Origin: Dichetophora obliterata
Lineage: Eukaryota; Arthropoda; Insecta; Diptera; Sciomyzidae
Assembly: GCA_963920525.1 (NCBI GenBank)
Contig: OY986439.1
Span: 33,115,819-33,179,818 of the forward strand
DNA length: 64,000 nucleotides
Direction of reading: 5' to 3'
In this document: one piece after another, positions 56,102 through 64,000 of the stretch
Numbering within the stretch: position 1 is the stretch's first letter
Layout: every line of letters starts with the position of its first letter
Translations under genes and position numbers: made by a program
The notes under the pieces: generated by a model
What the model was told of the DNA's origin: nothing
Databases searched by the model: none
Seen by the model: the letters and a program-made list of their open reading frames with translations, nothing else

Positions 56102-57573
56102 ATGGAACCAGCTCCAAAATTGTCAAGAAAAGAGGAGTGGGAATCGAATGCAGAGATACAATGTCTAAGAGAATATTTACGCATTCCCAGTGTTCATCCA
56201 AATATAGACTATGGTAATTATCTCTTATTTGTATTTATTATTATAGATTTTTTTTAAAAAAAAATATGTTTCATAAAAAAGAGCCATGTATTGAGTTTCT
56301 AAAGAGACAAGCTGACAGCATGGAGCTTCCTTATCAAATTTTCCATCCAACAAATGAAAACAATCCAGTTTTTATAATAACCTGGGCTGGTACCGATCCC
56401 AATATGACTGCTATAATGATAAACTCGCACATGGATGTTGTGGCAGTTTATGAGGAAAATTGGGATTACCCACCATTTGGAGCCGATATGGACGACGATG
56501 GTAATATATATGCGCGTGGTGCGCAAGATATGAAAACTGTTGGAATCCAACAATTGGCGGCGATACGTGCTCTTAAGAAAAGTGGAGAGCGATACAAACG
56601 CACCATTCATTTGAGTTTTGTACCAGGTGAGTTTTTACATGGTCGAATTTTCTCATAGTGTAAAAAGGGATTTTCTGGAATTTCACCTAGAGTCATTAAA
56701 ACTTTCACTTAAATAAGAAATTCAAAGGAAATGCATTGGGATTCTAAAAAGTTTGATTGAGTGAAGGTTCTAAATTTAATTTTTTCCAACCTATCTATTA
56801 TTTTTATGCAATATAACACTTACTGTATATTTTATCTACATTACCAAAATTAGATGAAGAAGTACAACAATATGGCATGATCCAATTTGTACGCACTCAA
56901 GAGTTTAGGGATCTTAAAATTGGATTTATATTGGACGAAGGCGGGCCATCTCCAGACAATTTTTTCCCTGTTTTTTATGCTGAAAGATCAGTTTGGCGTG
57001 AGTAGCTTTGTATACGATCAACAGACGAAACATTTTCCAAGTGGACATTTTTACACATATTTATCCAAATAACAGACTTAACTTTCAAATTTTCGGGTAC
57101 ATCCGGACATGGTTCATCTTTGTTTAAAGACACAGCTGGTGAAAAACTGAGTTTTATTGCAAGCAGAATGATGGAAAAGCGTAAAAGAGAACAAGCAATT
57201 CTGGAAACAGATCCTACTCTTTTACTTGGCGATGTGACAACAATCAATTTGACAAAAGTATCGGGTGGTGTACAAACAAATGTTGTGCCACCACTGTTAA
57301 CAGCAAGTTTTGACATACGTTTAGCGTTGAAGGAAGATCATGAAGCGTTCGAGCAACAGGTAGGCCAAAAAAAAATATAGTTGACCCTAGTCAAAAACCC
57401 AAATACAGCTTGCTAGATGGTGCGATCAAGCTGGTGGGGGAATTCAAATGGAATTTGAGCGAAAGCTATCAAAGTCGCCAGCTACTGCTATCGATGACAC
57501 CAACTTATTCTGGAGGGCATTTAAGAGTGGCGTAGATGATTTGTATGATTACTATTTTGAATATTGTACCTAA
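56102..57573 (+). CDS. Aminoacylase-1-like metallopeptidase (M20 family), copy 4, last exon not found
   Basis: Same family as copies 1-3 but on the opposite strand and clearly diverged. Exons are 56102-56213, 56282-56626, 56854-56997, 57076-57359 and 57409-57542, about 340 codons, starting MEPAPKLSRKEEWE, nine residues longer at the N-terminus than copies 2 and 3. Kept motifs are NSHMDVVAVY, RGAQDMK, VPDEE (across the exon 2/3 junction), LDEG and SGTSGHGS. Introns are all short (49-227 bp). Exons 4 and 5 are again 284 and 134 bp. A normal donor follows exon 5, but the sixth exon with PGGTD and HDHDEF, which supplies the last zinc ligand, was not found up to 64000. Read-through would add a few residues to TAA at 57571-57573. 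A piggyBac-type end begins only 60 bp further on. It is either a truncated gene or one with a very long last intron. Confidence 0.82.
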
Positions 57574-57633
57574 ATGAGCATTTATGAGGAAGTGAAAAGC
57601 AAAGTGTCTCAATTCATGGAAAACAATCGTTAA

Positions 57634-58230
57634 CCCTAGAATGGTAACGTGTTTTTACCCACGGCAATGGTAATGTTCGTCGAATCGACGAAGTCCTATT
57701 TTATTAAATTTTTTATCGCCATAAGATGCAGCGCATAAATTTTAAGCCCCATTTTTAGTTTTATTGGACTTTTAGTAAAACAAAATTCATCGGTTTCTCA
57801 GTTTTTTTTAGTTAAGTTTATTTATGAGCAGTTTGCTCTTCGGTCCTTTTTTTCAAAGTAAAACAGTGACCTACAAAATTTAAAAATAGTAAAAACAAAA
57901 AGTTGTATTTTTTCAACAGTAACAAAAAGGAACTAAAGAATATTTCATTATTTAATTTAAAAAATTAAAAAACAAAAATATTAATTACACTTGGCGCCAC
58001 CCATTTTGTGATCCACATGCCACTAATATTTTCTTATGAACTTTGGCCTTCTAAACACGAATATCACAATAAAAAATTTTCTATGGATAAGTTTTTGAGA
58101 TATGATTTTTTGAAAAAATTTCCCCTTTTTCCAGGATGTAGTGTCATAAATAGCAACCTATCTCGAAAACGAATTTGCCAATTAAAAAAAAAAAAAAAAA
58201 TCAAGACAATTGAATTACCTACAAATGCTT
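57634..58230. mobile_element. piggyBac-like left end
   Basis: TTAA (57630-57633) is followed by CCCTAGAATGGTAACG. TTAA target and CCCTAG start are the signature of piggyBac elements. The opposite end was not found, but a piggyBac transposase fragment lies at 63638-63922. Confidence 0.5.
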
Positions 58231-58720
58231 AGAACAAATTTTGTCATTTGGCTCAGTAAATTTGACGGAATTAGAAGAAATTTGGCGAATTTTTTTTTTT
58301 TTAAAAAAATCAAGTCGAATAATGTTTCAATAATCTAAAAAAATCTCAAAAAAAATCTCAGCTTATCATTTTGTACGTAAAGATAGTTATTTGAAGAAAA
58401 AAACACACACTGTCTTTGAGGAAATTTCATGGTAGAATAATGAAGTTATAGACCATTGAGTGAAGGTACCGAAATTCTACTTTTTTATGATTTTTTCATT
58501 TAATGCCGGCTAATTAATAATAATTAACACATCTGAAATTAATTTTTAATTAAAAACTTTTATTTTTAACGAAATATTAAATATCTACATAAATCCTTAA
58601 AAAGTACAGAATAAAAAGAATACCAAAAAAAATGTTGACTTAAATAGGAAAGGAAATAAGATGCAGATGTTGAATTAGAAAGCTATAAAATAAGTTCAGA
58701 AAAGTATTCGAAAATTAAAT
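58231..58720. repeat. Left arm of a 5.4-kb inverted-repeat pair
   Basis: Inverted relative to 63203-63638: GAACAAATTTTGTCATTTGG, ACCATTGAGTGAAGGTACCG and AGCTATAAAATAAGTTCAGA have complements in the right arm. About 85-90% alike by eye. Right next to the right arm lies the piggyBac transposase fragment, so the arms are probably piggyBac-derived sequence. Confidence 0.85.
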
Positions 58721-59019
58721 TGTTTGGCAATGGCAAACTTTAAAAATGGTTTTTTCCCTTTTTTGAAGTGAAAACTTCTTTAGGCGAGTTGAACAATTTT
58801 GGTAGAGGGTAAATCTTTGGTTTGCGTCATCGTCTTTTTCCGAGTAACTCTCGTCATCAATACAGACAGCAAAGATAACAAGATAGGAAACTTAGAAAAC
58901 ATGAGCAAGCAACCATCAATAAGTTCCTCTGCTGACGCAAGGCTCATTTATAAGGTTATGGCACTTGAGAGTGAGCTCGGTCGAACTGTCAGAATGGATG
59001 AAAAGAAATGAAGAAAATG

Positions 59020-59468
59020 ACCCTGTTCTCATTCGCCTTAAAAAAGGCAGATTAATGGCGTTATTTTGACACTATGCATCTGTCAGGTGTTCTTACTACC
59101 GACTTTTTTAAGACCGCCTTATTTTGCATTCCGAGAACAGTCAATAAAATGTGCTGTTAAATTTCGGAAAATTCATTACTTTGTAAGTCTTAAATTAAAC
59201 AGCAACGCAAACAATAAGAAATAAGTAAAAGTGAAAACCCAACAAATGCAAAACAAAATTTATTTGCGCTAAAACATAAGAGAACCACGAGGAAAATGAT
59301 AAACAATGAAACTTTAAAGCAACAGACGTCAAAATGAATCGCAAAATTTTTAAAATGTTTGAAAAAGCTGCCTTACGTAACTCGTCACCTTCCCACTTCC
59401 CACCTTACCTGTATACGTCAAAACTAATCCGATGCTCCGCCTAGCATAAGGCGCGTGAGAACAGGCTC
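59020..59468. mobile_element. MITE (449 bp), second copy of the 45695 family
   Basis: Same ends ACCCTGTTCTCATTCGCCTT and inward GAGCCTGTTCTCACGCGCCT; AATG at 59016-59019 and 59469-59472. It differs from the other copy mainly by a short insertion near 59215. Confidence 0.85.
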
Positions 59469-59472
59469 AATG

Positions 59473-61290
59473 AATGCTTAGAACAAAGAAAAGCACAGTG
59501 ACAGTTCGAGCAAAGCCGGAAAAAGAGTGCATTTCTCAAGTGCCACAACCTTATAAATGAACTTTGTGCTGACGCATCGTTCTTTCCCCTACCTTTACTT
59601 CGCTGGGAAAAAAATTCCCGTGCTGCATTCCCGTGGCGCTAGATCAGATCAAATCTCAGTAAACCAACGTTAATTCAACTTTATGTCAATTTGTCATCAC
59701 AGTCTTGAAACAGCTGTTTTAAGAACAATTACAAAAGAAAACAACAATACCAAAACGCCCATTGAGCTGTGAAACGTCAAAATAGGAAAATGAATAGTTT
59801 TTTAGATTTGCCAACTATGTTCGTTTTGATAAAAAACGCTTGAAACTTGGCAGTATTTTAAGATCAGAAATAGAGCTAGAAATCGAGCTGGTTTTAATTT
59901 TTGTTTTGTGAATAAGAAATAAAAAGGACCACGGAAAGGCAGCTATTGAATTTTACTGTTTTTTTCAATGTATATGTAGAGCTGTAGCTAGAATAAAATA
60001 AATTTAAAATTTTTGATATTTGCTTTTTGTTTGACTGGCCGTGAAGTCTCTTTTAACGCCTCCACTTGACATCTGCTACCAGGCAAACAAAAAACAACAA
60101 GCAAAGTGCTGTTTATTTTCCGCCGCCAATTCGGTTCATCCCCTCTAACGTTGCGCAACCGATGTGATACTGCTCTTCTCTGATCATCGTTGTAGTAGAT
60201 TTGCTTGGTAATTGTTGTTGTAAATGTATTTTAGTTCAGCTACAGATCTACATATACATTGACTGAAAAACAGTAAATATCCTTCATGTATTTTTTATGA
60301 AGGAACGATTTGTCAGCAGATAAATTTATTGATGGTTGCCTGCTGCCATAGTAGAATTAGACAAGGTAGTGTTAGGGCTGAATGTGTTCTCTTTCTAAGT
60401 GACCATAACTGTCAAAATCATCCATTTTGATATATTTGCTAATTCTTGCTTTCATATTGCATTCTTATTGGTTGCAGATTTTGCATGAAATGTCAACTGC
60501 GTTTTGACAGCTTCGGTCACCGGCTCTCCGCCTTGTCGACTACCTTGTCTAATTTTGCCATGCTTGCTGCATTTGCTGAGCGCCTGGTAGCCAATATCCA
60601 AGAGCGTGCATTTGAGTTTCATGATCAACATAAAAACATTTGTAGTTTTATAAATGCCGCCAGTATATTCTCTGAATGGGACCATGGTATAATAAGTAAT
60701 AGGTAGGAGTGACATTTCGTATTTCGACCATCGAATGTCAAGCAAAAGAAAACAAAATAGAGAACGTATGTCACACACAGGAGTCACCTGCTGTGAATGA
60801 ATCATTTAATTGCAAAGGTTTCTCACACAAATTAAAAACAGTTGCCAACTATTGAGTCCGCTGAAAGCTGCCAATGTGTGTAGCTACCAATGCTATCTGA
60901 ATAAAAAATATTTTGAAAGAAATAATCAAAGGTTGAGGGGGTGAAAATATAAAATTTTTTTCCGATTAGCTATATAAGAAAATTCTTATATAGCAGTAAG
61001 GCGGTCCATGGCTGAACAAAGTCTTCCAGGGAATACTAATATTTTACATATATGTTTTCGCTTTGGTCGGCAGTCCCCTCACTGCTATACTTTTTTTTGA
61101 TTATATTCAGAATCAGTTTCATTTCATTTATTGAGAATTCAAATATAATCGCCCATCATATTGATTCCAGGATCTCTGATAGCGTCTCTCCATGGATTTC
61201 ATTTATTGATGAAAACGTTAACCGTGTTCGTCACTGACGTCAACGAGATTTGGGGGGAAAAAATCTAAGTGAGAATGCAGGAAGTGGATC
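59473..61290. other. No gene recognised; decayed elements
   Basis: An imperfect inverted repeat at about 60350-60565 (GCCATAGTAGAATTAGACAA against TTGTCTAATTTTGCCATGC) marks a short element. Sequence near 60725-60870 resembles inverted 53690-53800 (CCATCGAATGT, GAGTCCGCTGAA...CAATGTGTGT). The 86-codon frame at 60446 shows no known domain. Confidence 0.45.
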
Positions 61291-61291
61291 T

Positions 61292-62590
61292 TCAAGGACA
61301 TGTTTGCGCCTGTTGTAAGAATGATAAGAACGGCAAACCTGCATTAGAATAGGTACTAAAGTTAAATTCATTTAGAGAATGCATACCAATTTTTGCATAA
61401 TTCTTAAGTAAATCGTGAACAATTGTTTCGTATTCTGGATTCCTATTGTTACCCAAAAAATCAGATACAATCAACCGAAACGAATTCCATGCAGCATTCT
61501 CATCGGATGACAACAAGTTCTCAAATTGTTGATTTCTAAGCAACTTGTTTATTTGAGGGCCATCAAACACGCCTTCCTTAATCTTTTCCAGCGTTAGATT
61601 TGGAAAATTGTTTTTAAATAAGTAAACGCTTGACCATCTGTATCCAGGGTTTTGATGAAGTTTTTTATCAGTCTGAGTTTGATGTGCAAAGGTGGCAAAA
61701 TTATGTTTTTCATGTCAAAAAGAGCTGTATATTTGACGTTGTGTATGCCCACTGTTTCGTCCTCTCTTTTAGGCCAGTCCTTTTTGATGTAATGCTCGGC
61801 ACGAGCTCGACTGTCCCAAACACAGAGAAAGCAGCAATTTTTAGTGTAACCACCTTGTAATCCACGCAACATGGCGACAACTTTTAAGTCACAACCATCT
61901 TTCCAGTTATGCTCTTCACATTTAATGTATTTCACCAATTTGTTAATTGCCTCATATGATTCCTTAATAGTGACAGCATGTGCGATGGGTATGGACAGAT
62001 TGTGGTTTCCATTGCTTAATAAAACAGCTTTTAAACTGTCTTTGTTGCTATCGATAAACAATCTCCACTCTTTTGCGTCATACGGTTAATGTAGCTCCAC
62101 AAATAACTCGGATATATCGTGACAAAAGCATATGTTGTCTTCCATCCTATAATATTTTGCGTAAGGGTCATGCCGGTCTCGGTAGTATAATGAACTGACA
62201 TCTTTAGCCAAGAAGTGTCGTTCTTTCATGCGCGATGCACGTAATTGTGCATTTTCTTTTGTAAGATTTAGATCTCTAAATCAATCGTTTAATTCCGGCT
62301 GCGTCATTACTTTTGGCCTTTCTTCCACTTGCATTTCTTTGTCTCGCCAGCTTTCCTGTGATATGCTTGTTTCTTCTGACAAAGCTTTTTCAATGTGAAA
62401 TTTCGGATACTGTATTCCATCTGAATGCAGAACTGGAAGCGTAAACCCAGCAGCTGAATTTTTCGGGTAATTCCATCGCATAATTTTCCCGAAGGCACTC
62501 TGTTTGCATAAGCTAAAATAGCATTCAGTGACATGACACTGAGTCTCTCTCGATATCATTGGCTTGACGAATTTCATGTTTCGTCTGTGG
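61292..62590 (-). pseudogene. Second transposon-type protein, broken (LPPLHIKL family)
   Basis: Read on the minus strand from an acceptor-like CCCACAG at about 62584: KFVKPMISRETQCHVTECYF, then TGA at about 62281, FRDLNLTKENA, a TAA at about 62086, LFIDSNKDSLKAVLLSNGNH, DLKVVAMLRGLQGGYTKNCC, FLCVWDSRARAEHY, LPPLHIKLRLIKNFIKTLD, then a one-base frameshift near 61600 before LEKIKEGVFDGPQI. The order and spacing match a repeat-borne protein found in many arthropods and hydra, from general knowledge; its transposon superfamily is not something I can state. Two stops and a frameshift make it inactive, and the C-terminus stops at about 61292. Confidence 0.7.
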
Positions 62591-62640
62591 GAAAAATAAA
62601 TTATTGTAATCAGGGCCGTATAACTAAATTCTTAAACCAA

Positions 62641-63206
62641 TTCTAAACCAGTCAATGCCTCGCTGCACGGTCTTTTCTCTTCAGTAATAGTAGGTCTGTT
62701 CGCGTACTTTTCTGGTAAAAAAATGAAAAACGTCAAAAGTAATAAAAATGAGAGAGAATTAACTTTAACTTTAAAAAGTAAACGAACGCTTTTCTGGTAA
62801 ATTAATGAAAAATGTCATATACGTCTAAGAAAATCTAAAAAAACTCAGCTGCTACACACACACATCTACCATTTTACAACAACATGAAATTCTTCTTGTA
62901 AAAACTTTAAAAAACTTGAACGGAGAGAAAATGTGATATCCTCTCTATTACACAATTCTCTCAGTAAACGAACGCTTTTCAGGCACTTTCCAGTAAAAAC
63001 TTTTGAAATATTTTGTTTACAATCGACTACGCGAACCTAGTGTCTCCCACTCTACAGTCTGCAACTTCCTTCGTTGAAGCAGTGATAAAACCAACTTCAT
63101 CTGCTGAGAGTTCACCTGTCATTACTTTTTTAGGAGTAAAAATACCGATATTGTCCACTTGGTATGTAGAGTTATTAGACATCATAACAATCTTCATGCC
63201 TTTTTT
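62641..63206 (-). pseudogene. lepA: Bacterial-type lepA (elongation factor 4) fragment, interrupted by a MITE
   Basis: LepA is a bacterial translational GTPase that back-translocates ribosomes. On the minus strand 63206-63039 reads [37 protein letters not shown] and ADCRVGDT, the domain-2 beta-barrel just after the G domain. Then comes an insertion element (62692-63038), and at 62691-62641 the same frame resumes TITEEKRPCSEALTG, matching the sequence that follows VGDT in LepA. About 72 codons are preserved with no stop apart from the insertion. The upstream border abuts the inverted piggyBac arm; the downstream border lies near the transposon-protein pseudogene. The nuclear mitochondrial homologue (GUF1) is less similar in the GIFTPK and KRPC parts as I recall it, and the fragment has no introns. 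An alphaproteobacterial symbiont such as Wolbachia is the favoured source, by inference. Confidence 0.82.
62692..63038. mobile_element. MITE (347 bp) inserted in the lepA fragment
   Basis: Ends AGGTCTGTTCGCGTAC and, inward from the right, AGGTTCGCGTAGTC. AGT flanks both ends (62689-62691, 63039-63041), so the interrupted Thr codon of lepA is duplicated. Internal GTAAACGAACGCTTTTC motifs occur twice. No coding capacity. Confidence 0.8.
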
Positions 63207-63638
63207 CTGAACTTATTTTATCGCTTTCTAATTCAACATCTGTATCTTATTTCCTTTCCTATTTAAGTCAATATTTTTTTTTGTATTCTTTTTCTTCTGT
63301 ACTTTTTATGGATTTATTTAGATATTTATTCAGATGTGTTTATATTAAATTAACCGGCATTAAATGAAAAAAATCATAAAAACGTAGAATTTCGGTACCT
63401 TCTTTCAATGGTCTATAACTTCAATTTTCTACCATGAATTTTCCTTAAAGGCAGTGTGTTTTTTTCTTCAAAAAACTATCTTTACATATAAAATGATAAG
63501 CGGAGATTTTTTTGAGATTTAGATTTTTTTAGATTATTGAAACATTATTAGACTTGATTTTTATCAAAAAAAAAAAAAAATTCGCCGAATTTCTTTAATT
63601 CCTTCAAATTTACCGAGCCAAATGACAAATTTTGTTCT
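63203..63638. repeat. Right arm of the 5.4-kb inverted-repeat pair
   Basis: Complementary to 58231-58720 throughout; similarity ends at TTCTGAACTTAT, exactly where lepA-like sequence begins. Confidence 0.85.
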
Positions 63639-63922
63639 AATTGATTTTACGGGAACTCGACATATTGCCGCACATCTGGTCGAAAGTGTCTACGCCTCCT
63701 TTTGTTTGATTATAAAATTCAATCAAACGGGGTTTTGATGTTTCTTCATTTATGGAGCCTTCTTCATTGCATGTCGAGAGTATGTAGACAACTTTATTCG
63801 GCTTGGGTTTATACGAGAGAAGAGTCAATTCGTTGTCATAGCCAAATACAGAAGTACCCACTCGTCTTTTGCGATCATTGGTCATTTCTTTTGGGATTTC
63901 CTTTTTATTACTACGCAGTTTA
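63638..63922 (-). pseudogene. piggyBac transposase fragment (DDE_Tnp_1_7 type)
   Basis: Minus-strand frame with SNKKEIPKEM, TLLSYKPKPNKVVYILST, KPRLIEFYNQTKGGVDTFDQ and MCGNMSSSRK. The TKGGVD-x-x-DQM block is diagnostic for piggyBac transposases and contains the last catalytic Asp. Only about 95 of roughly 550-600 residues remain: upstream stops at a TAA near 63923, and the sequence after SSSRK is replaced by the inverted arm. Confidence 0.88.
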
Positions 63923-64000
63923 ATTTAATTTAACATATTAGTACAATAAGAATGAATTCTTTTGCTGTACAAGGGCAGTAGTTTAAGCAATGAGTATGAT
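63923..64000. other. Window end, nothing recognised
   Basis: AT-rich bases upstream of the piggyBac fragment. Confidence 0.5.

Noticed and set aside
60446..60805. Overlapping 86- and 117-codon frames
   Set aside because: Region contains short inverted repeats and repeat-related sequence; neither peptide is recognisable.
63013..63210. Plus-strand frame of 65 codons
   Set aside because: It is the reverse-complement shadow of the lepA-like sequence, which gives the meaningful match on the minus strand.

Overview
The window is AT-rich eukaryotic chromosomal DNA. It most likely comes from a higher fly (Diptera): introns of 49-81 bp with GT/AG borders sit beside 6-kb introns packed with transposons, the host genes resemble the fly cluster of tandem aminoacylase-1 genes, and the elements (mariner, Jockey-like LINE, P-, piggyBac-, hAT- and Harbinger-like, Helitron-like) are typical of insects. 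The species is inferred from general features; a tephritid or related fruit fly would fit.

Host genes. Four aminoacylase-1-like genes (zinc peptidase family M20) are present. Copy 1 (2147-3534, minus) lacks a visible first exon. Copy 2 (11741-25424, minus) and copy 3 (33378-47797, minus) are complete six-exon genes of 401 codons each, spaced about 21.6-22.4 kb apart as a tandem duplication. Copy 4 (56102-57573, plus) lacks the sixth exon. Exon 4 (284 bp) and exon 5 (134 bp) have the same length in all four. In copies 2 and 3, exons 4-6 and their short introns are about 95-99% identical by eye, while flanking non-coding DNA is only about 75-80% alike. That contrast suggests gene conversion.

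Layout. 1-1.4 kb: 3' part of a LINE with a (TTAC)n tail. 2.1-3.5 kb: acylase copy 1. 3.8-5.0 kb: dead mariner. 5.7-8.7 kb: a Harbinger-like element with 120-bp repeats and a Helitron-like element with internal repeats. 11.7-25.4 kb: acylase copy 2, whose two large introns hold nested hAT-like, P-like and Harbinger-like elements, a long palindrome and a LINE broken by one stop codon. 27.2-29.4 kb: a hAT-type element carrying a 240-bp satellite array. 29.7-32.2 kb: a foldback element with a GATTAC-type minisatellite. 33.4-47.8 kb: acylase copy 3, with another set of elements in its large introns. 49-55 kb: a foldback region whose left arm was split by a 3.15-kb DNA transposon with ~285-bp terminal repeats. 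56.1-57.6 kb: acylase copy 4. 57.6-64 kb: piggyBac remnants as a large inverted repeat, a second transposon-protein pseudogene, and a fragment of a bacterial lepA gene.

The most striking observation is the lepA-like fragment (62641-63206, minus). It reads as domain-2 sequence of bacterial elongation factor 4 and is interrupted by a 347-bp insertion element with a 3-bp target duplication. The reading frame resumes with LepA-like residues on the other side. This points to an old transfer from a bacterium, plausibly a Wolbachia-like symbiont, into the fly chromosome, followed by a transposon insertion. No tRNA, rRNA, CRISPR array or bacterial operon was seen.
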